Shown in pieces: positions 1 to 7,041 of a DNA stretch of 64,000 nucleotides. Under the pieces are notes generated by a model. That model ran no database searches. It saw only the letters and a program-made list of their open reading frames with translations, and was not told the origin of the DNA. Within the stretch, counting starts at the first letter, position 1. Every line of letters begins with the position of its first letter. The stretch lies in assembly GCA_964588495.1 (NCBI GenBank), contig CAZPPS010000003.1, positions 1 through 64,000 on the forward strand, given 5' to 3'. The DNA comes from CAVPKN01 sp964588495. Its GTDB lineage: Bacteria > Chlamydiota > Chlamydiia > Chlamydiales > JAAKFR01. A program made the translations under genes and the position numbers.

Positions 1-291
1 TATCTTTTTTTATGCAAAAAAATCCTAAAGTCGAGTCTGTGTTCTCTGTGGTTTATTAAATTCCCAAAAGACATTTTCTACAAAAGTCTGTTTAGAAAAA
101 TAAAAAAACCACAGAGGACACAGAGCACACAGAGAGGAAATATCATTTTTTCTTTGTGTCTTCGTGCCTTTGTGTCTTTGTGTTTGAATTTCGAAGTGCT
201 AAGACAGTAGTCCTGTTAGGCGAAAAATCGGGCTCGGGCTCGGGCGCGGGCTCGTTCACGAAGTGCAGGGATAAGGTCTTTTTAAAAAAAA
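1..291. repeat. Intergenic region with inverted repeats
   Basis: No gene is visible. The stretch holds two repeat types seen again in this window. One is an inverted repeat built from CTGTGGTTT and AAACCACAG arms (about 35-60 and 107-127), followed by a TTTGTGTCTTTGTG run at about 152-185. The other, at 221-262, is a GC-rich run of GGGCTC hexamers that matches one arm of the palindrome at 57163-57233. The T-run that would end the RNase P RNA transcript, read on the minus strand, lies at about 281-290. Confidence 0.7.
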
Positions 292-675
292 CTGGGGGAA
301 AGGTAAGCCGGATTCTGTTCTCTCGGGTGCTTGCGCACTCAAGAGGCAATCATTCCTCTAGGACTTGCGTTGCCGCAAATCTCAAGCGACTTGCAAAGAG
401 TTGAAGCTTTATTCAAGCTTCAGACGGAGCATCCATACTCTTTTTGTCTTGCTTCGGATAGGGTTTACACCGCCTTGAGTCTCCTCAAGTGCGCTCTTGC
501 TCATAAAGCAGAGATTTCAACCTGTCTTCCAGAATAAATTCTGAAAGCGGAATGTTTTCTGTTGCACTTTCCGTAGCCTTACGGCCCCCAGCATTTCGCT
601 GGTATCCTCTCCTACGAAGTCCGGACTTTCCTCTCCCTCCCCTAACGGAGAGGCAGCGACTGCATTCCCCCCCAG
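292..675 (-). ncRNA. rnpB: RNase P RNA (bacterial type A)
   Basis: This is the catalytic RNA of RNase P, which trims the 5' leader from pre-tRNAs. Read on the minus strand it has the near-universal GAGGAAAGTCCGGAC block (complement at 617-633) and the 3' block CAGAATCCGGCTTACC (complement of about 303-318). I set the ends by the P1 helix: CTGGGGGGGAA at the 5' end pairs with TTTCCCCCAG at the 3' end, giving a 384-nt RNA, a normal bacterial size. The 3' P1 strand runs directly into a T-run, consistent with termination there. Short open frames over this interval are coincidental. The ends could be off by a few nucleotides. Confidence 0.93.
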
Positions 676-703
676 AAAACTTGGGACATTCGACAAAAAT
701 TCC

Positions 704-838
704 TTCCTGGAGTGCGGCGATCCTTCGCCGCCCTTCAATTGGGAGAAAAAACTATGGGATATGAAGGCATATCCACTAGATGTGCGACTCTTACAGACCC
801 TTTGCCCATTGAAAAGCGGCGACTAGTCACCGCACTCC
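704..838. repeat. REP-like inverted repeat, GGAGTGCGGCGA family
   Basis: Outer arms TTCCTGGAGTGCGGCGA and its diverged complement (about CACCGCACTCCA) flank a spacer of about 100 bp. Just inside the left arm, GGCGA and TCGCC form a small hairpin. The same family recurs at 27974-28144, 51911-51996, 59441-59588 and 63167-63305. The element lies between rnpB and the 3' end of cdsZ, both read on the minus strand. Confidence 0.8.
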
Positions 839-846
839 AAAATATC

Positions 847-1617
847 CTAAGCGGCGGCGGTGCGGCGACGACGGCGGCGTTGAGCTTGTGGCTCACCTTC
901 GGCCGCAGCTGGAGCGTCTTGCCAGAAGAGGATGCGAGAGCAATGCTCACAGAAGACAAGACGGTCCCCTTTACGCACTAGATTTTCATGTTGCGGTGTT
1001 AAAACGATGTGGCAGCCGCTGCATGTGCGCTGCTCGATAGGGACCACAACACGGTCTTTTTTATTTTTGAGAAGGCGCTCGTAGATCTTGAACATTTCAG
1101 GATCCACCTGGTTGATCAAACCTTCCCGTTGTCCCAAAAGGTTTTTACCCTCTTCGTTAATTTTTTCGATCCCTTCGTGGATCTCTTTTTCAATGGCCAG
1201 GCTGTTTTCCTGCGTAGACTTGAGGTTTTCCTTCAAAGTCACTGCAAGATCCTCTTCAGCGGCCAGTTTATCGACTAAATCGCTTAAACGGTGCTCAACA
1301 GCTGTTCTTTCACGGCCCGCATTTGTCATTTCATGGGTCAAAGCGTTGAATTCGTCCATTTTTTTGACAGCTGCTTGCTGAGATTCGAGCTTGGCGACTT
1401 TGTCCTGGATCTCTTTAATCTGCGTTTCGCCCATCCGGATGTCTTTTTTGAGCTCAAGGACTTGGCTATCCTTTTCAATCACCTGCTTTTGGATATCGGC
1501 ATTCAGAGTATGAATTTTTGTGAGCTCTTTTTGCCGCTCTTTTTTGACACGCATGAGTCGAATCATATTGATGTCGAGCTCTTGAATATTCAAAATTACA
1601 TGAAAAGATTCTTGCAT
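847..1617 (-). CDS. cdsZ: CdsZ/CT398-like coiled-coil zinc-ribbon protein
   Basis: The 256-aa product matches the architecture of chlamydial CT398 (CdsZ): a long antiparallel coiled coil (about residues 10-180, rich in Lys, Glu and Gln heptads), then a zinc ribbon with CSGC and CEHC pairs near residues 199-222. CT398 is reported to bind the sigma-54 holoenzyme and the type III secretion export apparatus, so it may link late transcription to secretion; that role is taken from the family, not read here. The C-terminus ends in a run of six arginines and alanines, an unusual basic tail. It starts at the only well-placed ATG and stands alone, upstream of rnpB on the same strand. Confidence 0.88.
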   Translation of the reverse strand: MQESFHVILNIQELDINMIRLMRVKKERQKELTKIHTLNADIQKQVIEKDSQVLELKKDIRMGETQIKEIQDKVAKLESQQAAVKKMDEFNALTHEMTNAGRERTAVEHRLSDLVDKLAAEEDLAVTLKENLKSTQENSLAIEKEIHEGIEKINEEGKNLLGQREGLINQVDPEMFKIYERLLKNKKDRVVVPIEQRTCSGCHIVLTPQHENLVRKGDRLVFCEHCSRILFWQDAPAAAEGEPQAQRRRRRRTAAA

Positions 1618-1727
1618 ATTGAAATAACCTAGGATGGCGTTAAAAAATATAGCGAGAGCATAGTCCTTGATATAAAAAAAGGCAAGGTAATTTCATCTCT
1701 TGTCAAATTTTAAATTTATATTTAATA

Positions 1728-2006
1728 ATGACATTTATGACAGACAAAACGCGTGTAGTTGTCCAGGTAGATGCCGCTTTCGCAAAAGCAATTTATTTGC
1801 GGGGCGAAGGACTCTCAGGATTGAGCTGGGAAAAAGGGGTTGAGCTGCAGCACGCCAAGCCCGACGAGTGGATTTTTGAAACCGATCAGCCCTTTACTGA
1901 AGGGGAATTCAAAGTCCTTATCAACGATAATACCTTTGAGCTTGGGGATAGTCATTCTCTTTATCCTGGGGCGACGATAAGAATTAATCCCAAGTTTCCA
2001 GACTAA
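1728..2006 (+). CDS. Small conserved protein, possible carbohydrate-binding-like fold
   Basis: The 92-aa soluble protein has no signal peptide and no membrane segment. Its pattern is GEGLSGLSWEKGVEL, then W.FETDQPF.EGEFKVLINDN, then a Pro-Phe ending, which recalls the beta-sandwich of starch-binding (CBM20/CBM48-like) modules where a tryptophan and a KVLIND strand are typical. This is a pattern impression only. A second in-frame ATG lies three codons downstream and could be the true start, because no clear Shine-Dalgarno precedes either. It is followed by a large hairpin and then the glyA operon. Function unknown. Confidence 0.65.
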   Translation: MTFMTDKTRVVVQVDAAFAKAIYLRGEGLSGLSWEKGVELQHAKPDEWIFETDQPFTEGEFKVLINDNTFELGDSHSLYPGATIRINPKFPD

Positions 2007-2020
2007 AATATTTTTTTCTG

Positions 2021-2119
2021 TCCGTGCGTGTCCGTGACCGTGTCCGTGTCCGTGACCGACCCGAGTTCCGAGCGGACACGGAAAAACACGGGTCGGTCAC
2101 GGTCACGGACACGCACGGA
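2021..2119. repeat. GC-rich palindrome of GTCCGT-type repeats
   Basis: Perfect 19-bp outer arms (2021-2039 and 2101-2119) begin with TCCGTGCGTGTCCGTGACC, and a second 13-bp pair lies inside (2051-2063 and 2088-2100). It sits between the small gene ending at 2006 and glyA, flanked by T and A runs as in a bidirectional terminator. Closely related sequence occurs at about 38355-38400, in front of rpmA. Confidence 0.85.
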
Positions 2120-2163
2120 AAAAATTGACATTAAGATATCATTTTCTCTAATCTCACCCTCAA

Positions 2164-3645
2164 ATGGAAAATGCTCTACTAGATTCCTATCTCCTGCAAA
2201 TTATCAAGGAAAAGCGCTACGATGTTGTAGCCTATCTTGCAGCTCTGGATCACTTACGCCAAACAGCCCCCTCCATTGCAGAAAACATCCTCAAAGAGCT
2301 GAGAAGCCAACGCTCCACATTAAAGCTAATTGCGTCCGAAAATTACTGCTCCCTCTCTGTTCAGCTCGCCATGGGAAATCTACTAACCGACAAATATTGC
2401 GAAGGATATCCCCACCACCGCTTCTATGGAGGCTGCGAAAATGTCGATGCCATCGAAGCTGAATCGGCAGAGTTGTGTCGAAAAGTTTTTAACGCAGAAT
2501 ACGCTTATGTGCAGCCCCACTCAGGAGCGGACGCTAATCTTGTCGCCTTTTGGGCCATTTTGACACAAAGGGTACAAAATCCTGAGCTTGAAAAACTCGG
2601 CAAAAAAAGCCCGGATGAATTAAGCGCAGCTGACTGGGAAAAAATCAGACAAACTCTTTGCAATCAATCATTTATGGGAATGTCTTTAAGCTCTGGCGGC
2701 CATCTAACACATGGCTTTAGACAAAACGTCTCCGCCAAGATGATGCGGGGCATTACCTACGACGTAGACCCTGACACACACCTTCTGAATTACGACAAAA
2801 TTGCAGAAATTGCCCGCCAGGAAAAGCCTTTGATTCTTCTGGCCGGCTATTCTGCTTACTCCCGCAGGATCAATTTTGCAAAAATGCGGGAAATTGCCGA
2901 TTCTGTAGGCGCTACTCTCATGGTCGATATGGCCCATTTTGCGGGCCTTGTCGCAGGAAAAGCTTTCACAGGCGAAGATAACCCGATTCCTTATGCCGAT
3001 ATCGTCACATCGACTACCCACAAAACCCTCAGAGGGCCCCGTGGAGGCTTTATCTTAAGCAAATCAGAATTTGCCGATAGCATCAATAAAGGCTGCCCCC
3101 TGGTTTTGGGCGGACCCCTTCCCCACATCATCGCGGCAAAAGCCGTCGCTTTTAAAGAGAATCTCGACAGCAAATTTGAAAACTATGCCGCAAAAGTGAT
3201 CGAAAATGCCCGTGCATTAGCTGAGGCTTTTATGAAGCGCGGCGTCAAAGTGATCACAAATGGGACAGATAACCATCTTCTTCTGATCGACGTCTCCCCT
3301 TTTGGGATCACAGGCAGAATTGCAGAAAGCGTTTTGAGCGAAGCGGGAATCACGGTAAACAGAAACATGATCCCTTACGATCACAACGGCGCCTGGTACA
3401 CTTCGGGCCTCCGTTTGGGCACAGCGGCTCTGACAACGCTCAATATGGGCGTCAAAGAGATGGAAGATGTTGCCGATTTGATCGTCAGAGTTATATCCAA
3501 TACCAAGCCCGCACTCCAAGAAAAAACAAAAGAGCCCAGCAAAGCAAAAGGGAATGTGGAAAAAAAGATCCTCGATGAGGTAAAAGAACGTGTTGGGGCA
3601 CTTTTAAAGAATTACCCACTCTATCCGGAATTAAAAATTTTATAA
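2164..3645 (+). CDS. glyA: Serine hydroxymethyltransferase, chlamydial type
   Basis: This PLP enzyme interconverts serine and glycine and supplies one-carbon units on tetrahydrofolate. The 493-aa length agrees with the long chlamydial form (bacterial GlyA is usually about 420 aa). The PLP lysine lies in TTHKTLRGPRGG near residue 286; SENYCS near the N-terminus and the YGGCENVD region are typical. The first 35 or so residues and the charged C-terminus (QEKTKEPSKAKGN) are the chlamydial extras. In Chlamydia and Waddlia, GlyA has been reported to racemise alanine as well, giving D-Ala for the residual peptidoglycan. It heads an operon; clpP starts 8 bp after its stop. Confidence 0.95.
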   Translation: MENALLDSYLLQIIKEKRYDVVAYLAALDHLRQTAPSIAENILKELRSQRSTLKLIASENYCSLSVQLAMGNLLTDKYCEGYPHHRFYGGCENVDAIEAESAELCRKVFNAEYAYVQPHSGADANLVAFWAILTQRVQNPELEKLGKKSPDELSAADWEKIRQTLCNQSFMGMSLSSGGHLTHGFRQNVSAKMMRGITYDVDPDTHLLNYDKIAEIARQEKPLILLAGYSAYSRRINFAKMREIADSVGATLMVDMAHFAGLVAGKAFTGEDNPIPYADIVTSTTHKTLRGPRGGFILSKSEFADSINKGCPLVLGGPLPHIIAAKAVAFKENLDSKFENYAAKVIENARALAEAFMKRGVKVITNGTDNHLLLIDVSPFGITGRIAESVLSEAGITVNRNMIPYDHNGAWYTSGLRLGTAALTTLNMGVKEMEDVADLIVRVISNTKPALQEKTKEPSKAKGNVEKKILDEVKERVGALLKNYPLYPELKIL

Positions 3646-3653
3646 GGTTTTGC

Positions 3654-4253
3654 ATGACGAAAGGTGAAAAAGAAGCAGGAAACGGGGATTTTAAATCGCT
3701 GAATGACAGAATTGATAATGCCATTTTGGAGTCCAGACGGATTCTTTTTTTCGATGTTGTCGATAATGGCTCTGCACGTGATGCTATCCGTAAGCTGTGG
3801 TATCTTGAGCTCACAGACCCGGGCAAACCGATCACCTTTATCATCAATAGCCCCGGGGGTTCTGTAGACGCCGGATTTGCTGTTTGGGATCAGGTCAAAA
3901 TGATCTCATCTCCTGTGATTACAGTTGTCAGCGGCTTGGCAGCTTCTATGGGATCTGTCCTCAGTTTATGTGCAAGTCCTGGCAAAAGATATGCGACGCC
4001 CCATTCACGTATCATGATCCACCAGCCCTCTATTTCTGGCCCTGTCCAAGGTCAGGCGACAGATCTTGACATTCAGGCCAAAGAGATCCTCAAAACGCAT
4101 GCCTTGCTTGTCGGCCTTTATGAAAAACATACAGGTAGAACCAAAAAAGAGATCGAAAAAGCGCTTGATAGAGATACTTGGATGAGCGCCGAAGAGGCTC
4201 TCAAATTTGGTTTGCTCGACAAAATTGTGACGAGCGCCAACGACATTCAATGA
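3654..4253 (+). CDS. clpP: ATP-dependent Clp protease proteolytic subunit
   Basis: This is the serine peptidase core that pairs with ClpX or ClpC to degrade unfolded proteins. The catalytic serine sits in GLAASMGSV (Ser98) and the histidine in MIHQPS (His123), with INSPGGSV forming the oxyanion strand. The 199-aa length is typical. The neighbours match C. trachomatis clpP1 (CT431), which lies beside glyA and dapF; a second ClpP is expected elsewhere in the genome. The stop codon overlaps the dapF start in an ATGA, so the two are probably translationally coupled. Confidence 0.95.
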   Translation: MTKGEKEAGNGDFKSLNDRIDNAILESRRILFFDVVDNGSARDAIRKLWYLELTDPGKPITFIINSPGGSVDAGFAVWDQVKMISSPVITVVSGLAASMGSVLSLCASPGKRYATPHSRIMIHQPSISGPVQGQATDLDIQAKEILKTHALLVGLYEKHTGRTKKEIEKALDRDTWMSAEEALKFGLLDKIVTSANDIQ

Positions 4254-5026
4254 TCCTGACACACTATTCTGGGGCAGGTAACGATTTTTTGATTGGAAAC
4301 AATCAAAATCTGGATTTTGATTTGAGTCAAATCCCTTGTCTCTGCTTAAGTGCCGGTGTCGATGGTCTTATTTTAGCCGAAAATTCCCCTTCAACTGACG
4401 CTTTCATGCAGATCTACAACTGCGATGGAAGTGTGGCTGAGATGTGTGGCAATGGTCTACGCTGCTTTATTCATTTTCTCAAATCTCAGGGGCTAGAGAG
4501 GAGCGTTTACACGGTCGATACCCTCGCAGGGATCCAGAAGGGATGGTTTTTGCAGGAAAATGTGTGCGTCCTGTTAGCGCCACCCAAAGATCTTCAGTTG
4601 CATATGAAAGAGAATCTCCATTTTATCAATACAGGAGTGCCCCACGCCGTCCAGTTTGTCACGGCTCTTGCAACAGTTGATGTAAATAAAGAAGGGAACC
4701 GTTTGCGCAATTCCCCTCTTTTTGCCCCTGCTGGGACAAATGTCAATTTTGTTGAGCTTAAAGGCGACAGATCGATCCAAGTGCGCACGTACGAAAGGGG
4801 CGTTGAAGGAGAAACTTTAGCTTGTGGCACCGGCTCTGCAGCCTCAGCATTGATTGCTCATAAACTCTACAATCTCGCTTCGCCTATCACCGTTCACGTC
4901 CAGTCGGGGGAAAAATTAAATATTTCATTTAATAGCGAATGTTCTGAAGTTGTCCTTGCCGGCCCTGTCCGGAAAATCAAAGACTTTGCCATAAACGATC
5001 AAAAGATTATAATGAACGCCCTATGA
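4250..5026 (+). CDS. dapF: Diaminopimelate epimerase
   Basis: DapF converts LL- to meso-diaminopimelate for peptidoglycan stems and lysine. The two catalytic cysteines are visible in EMCGNG (Cys66) and LACGTG (Cys192). I chose the ATG at 4250, which overlaps the clpP stop (ATGA), over a longer in-frame start inside clpP; the 258-aa product then begins MILTHYSGAGNDF, the conserved N-terminus. In C. trachomatis DapF also has glutamate racemase activity, so with GlyA this operon may supply two D-amino acids. Its own stop overlaps the next start (ATGA). Confidence 0.94.
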   Translation: MILTHYSGAGNDFLIGNNQNLDFDLSQIPCLCLSAGVDGLILAENSPSTDAFMQIYNCDGSVAEMCGNGLRCFIHFLKSQGLERSVYTVDTLAGIQKGWFLQENVCVLLAPPKDLQLHMKENLHFINTGVPHAVQFVTALATVDVNKEGNRLRNSPLFAPAGTNVNFVELKGDRSIQVRTYERGVEGETLACGTGSAASALIAHKLYNLASPITVHVQSGEKLNISFNSECSEVVLAGPVRKIKDFAINDQKIIMNAL

Positions 5027-6048
5027 CACAAACTTCTTCTCAAGCACAGAACCCTCTGATTCTACGCTCCCTCCGATTGATGGATGCGTTTTCAAAATCA
5101 AATGATGAAAGAGATTTTTATCTCGATCGCGTTGAAGGATTTATCGTTTTTGTCGACCTCGACAAAGAAGCGGATGATATCGAAAAACTGCAAGAAGAGC
5201 TTAAAGCAAATCTGACCCGCTATTGTTTGATCCCAAAATTGACTTTCTACGAGACTAAAAAAATCATGGAAGGTTTCGTCAACGAGAAGGTCTACGATAT
5301 CGACACGAAAGAAAAGCTTCTCGATGTGATCGCCTCTAAAGATGCCCGTGAACAATTTTTGGAATTCATCTACGACAACGAGACAGAACTTGAAAAGTGG
5401 CAGCAGTTTTATCAAGAGCGGACACGTGTTAGGATTATTGAATGGCTCCGTAATAACCAGTTTAAGTTTGTCTTCGAAGAAGATCTCGATCTGCCCCGTA
5501 CAACGGTTGAACAGCTCAAAATTCAGTTATTTGAAGTTAAAGTTCCAAAAGATCTTTCCCAAGCCCGCAACGCTTTGACCAAAAAAGCCGAAACTTATTA
5601 TTCCAACGAAGCGCTCAATCCTAGACCCAAAAGAGGCCGTCCTCCCAAGCAGGTGGCAAAAATTGAGGTTGAAACGCAAGTGACAAACGACATTTACACA
5701 CAAGTGCCTCCAGTCGCACTCCGTTTTCTCTATATTCCCGAAATCTCTTCTGCCTCTTCCATCACTTTCTCCGAAAAATTCGACACCGAAGAGGAATTTT
5801 TGGCCAACCTTAGAGGAACAGGCAGAACGGACGCAGAAAATCAGTTAGCAGCCCTCTCAGAGAAATTTGCATCTCTGCGTAAACTCTCTTCTCAACTTGG
5901 CCTTGAAGGAGAGTTCGCCATCCCCTCATTTGGCGATGACGACGACGATGACGACGACGACGATTTAATCGAAGAAGAAGCATCCAAACCCAAAGCCAAA
6001 CCCACCAAAAAAGCGCCTCCCCCTCCTCCTCCCAAAAAGAAGAAGTAA
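5023..6048 (+). CDS. UPF0158 family protein with AT-hook-like motif and charged tail
   Basis: The 341-aa product matches the UPF0158 protein that follows dapF in C. trachomatis (CT429); its biochemical role is unknown. The N-terminal 175 residues form the conserved acidic and helical domain. An AT-hook-like RPKRGRPPK sits at residues 201-209, a known minor-groove DNA-binding motif. The C-terminus is unusual: ten consecutive aspartates (305-314), a Lys/Ala/Pro stretch, six prolines and four lysines. The start overlaps the dapF stop by ATGA. A nucleic-acid-associated role is my inference from the motif and tail; chlamydiae use histone-like proteins, but none of this resembles Hc1. Confidence 0.8.
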   Translation: MTQTSSQAQNPLILRSLRLMDAFSKSNDERDFYLDRVEGFIVFVDLDKEADDIEKLQEELKANLTRYCLIPKLTFYETKKIMEGFVNEKVYDIDTKEKLLDVIASKDAREQFLEFIYDNETELEKWQQFYQERTRVRIIEWLRNNQFKFVFEEDLDLPRTTVEQLKIQLFEVKVPKDLSQARNALTKKAETYYSNEALNPRPKRGRPPKQVAKIEVETQVTNDIYTQVPPVALRFLYIPEISSASSITFSEKFDTEEEFLANLRGTGRTDAENQLAALSEKFASLRKLSSQLGLEGEFAIPSFGDDDDDDDDDDLIEEEASKPKAKPTKKAPPPPPPKKKK

Positions 6049-6150
6049 GAGAGCGGAGCGTCTAACAAAGTTGATTTGGATGAGCTTGCGTGTTTTAAAC
6101 ACAAAGCGAGTCAGAGCTATCGCCCCCCTACCGGGAAATAACGTACAAAG

Positions 6151-6245
6151 CAAAGTTCAACACAAAGGAAGCAAAGTCACTAAGACGCAAAGAGATATTT
6201 CGTTTTCTTTGCGCCTTTGCATCTTTGCTATCTTTGCGTTGAATT
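6151..6245. repeat. Inverted repeat of the TTTGCGTCTTTG type
   Basis: A left arm rich in CAAAG (about 6159-6196) and a right arm rich in CTTTG (about 6203-6242) can fold into a long imperfect hairpin. It lies downstream of the UPF0158 gene and could serve as its terminator. It belongs to the same loose family as the repeats at about 35-185, 17021-17106, 30300-30490 and 38145-38335. Confidence 0.75.
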
Positions 6246-6291
6246 GTTTTTTTTAAAAAGAACCTAAGGCTCTCAACGACTTTGTTATTTA

Positions 6292-6455
6292 ACCTGAGTT
6301 TTGGGTTATTTTTCCTCGTAATCAGCGGATTCTTGTGAGGCAAAATCGCAATTTTTTGCGAAGCTCATAGCTGAAAGCGCTATTTGCGAGCAAAAAAGTG
6401 CGATTTGGACCACAAAAATCCCTGAGGATGATGAAAAAGAACCCAAAACTCAGGT
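6292..6455. mobile_element. MITE-like element, full-length copy 1
   Basis: A non-coding 164-bp element with terminal inverted repeats of about 20 bp that start ACCTGAGTTTTGGGTT and end AACCCAAAACTCAGGT. It is flanked by a 6-bp direct repeat TATTTA (6286-6291 and 6456-6461), as expected for a target-site duplication. The interior carries CCTCGTAATCAGCGGA, a TTTTTTGCGAAG core and CCCTGAGGATGA. Copies at 12755-12876 (internally deleted) and 56413-56575 (opposite orientation) share these blocks. There is no transposase in the window, so it would need one in trans. Confidence 0.8.
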
Positions 6456-6598
6456 TATTTAGGAGACACAAAGACACAAAGAGAAGATGATACTTTTTCT
6501 GAATCGTCCAGATTTTAAAGATTTTTTAGACGAGATTTAGCGGCGTTATTTGTTAACCGTCGGTAACCAGATGGAAACCACTGAATATCAGAATCATA

Positions 6599-6925
6599 GC
6601 GCCTGAGTCACGTGGGTGGCGAAACTTTTTGGCTTCGTATCGCCACTTACGTGGCTCGATTTTTATGTTACTCATTTCCGTGGGTTCCCTGCAGTCACCC
6701 ACGGCTAACACATAGCGCCACTCACGCGGCTAAAAAAACAAAGTCGAAAAAGAGCAGCCCGCAAAAATTATTTCTTCTTTTCTTTGTGTCTTTGTGTTTA
6801 AAAAAAATCAACGGAGAGGTGCTAAGATACGCCGGAGGTACCAAGAGAAAAAAGAAAATTTATGTGTTTTCTTCTCTCCGTCTCTCGTATCTTCTGCGCC
6901 TCTCCGTTGAAGCCCCCCCAGAGGC
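6599..6925. repeat. Clustered hairpin repeats in the 6-7 kb gap
   Basis: The non-coding gap of about 1 kb continues with two further repeats. At about 6605-6735 short palindromes recur (GCCACTTACGTGGC, then CACCCACGG, then GCCACTCACGCGGC). At about 6775-6925 another inverted repeat uses CAACGGAGAGG and CCTCTCCGTTG arms around AAGATACG and CGTATCTT. I see no gene or known RNA here. Confidence 0.65.
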
Positions 6926-7041
6926 TTGCTTAACGCAAACATGTGAGGTCCATTCAAGATTTTTTCAGAAGAATCAACGAGGAAGATCCGAGCAAATTTT
7001 ATTCTTCTCTTTTCTTTCTACCCGTGTGTTTAGAGATGGGC

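Noticed and set aside
517..764. Open frames over the RNase P RNA
   Set aside because: They overlap the conserved P RNA blocks on the opposite or same strand and show no protein-like features.
1700..1728. TTGTCA...TAATAA promoter for the gene at 1728
   Set aside because: The -10 would overlap the first ATG. It would require a leaderless transcript or the second ATG as start, so I did not list it.
6049..7041. Hidden gene in the 1-kb gap
   Set aside because: All frames are short and explained by inverted repeats; no start with a Shine-Dalgarno and no recognisable motif.
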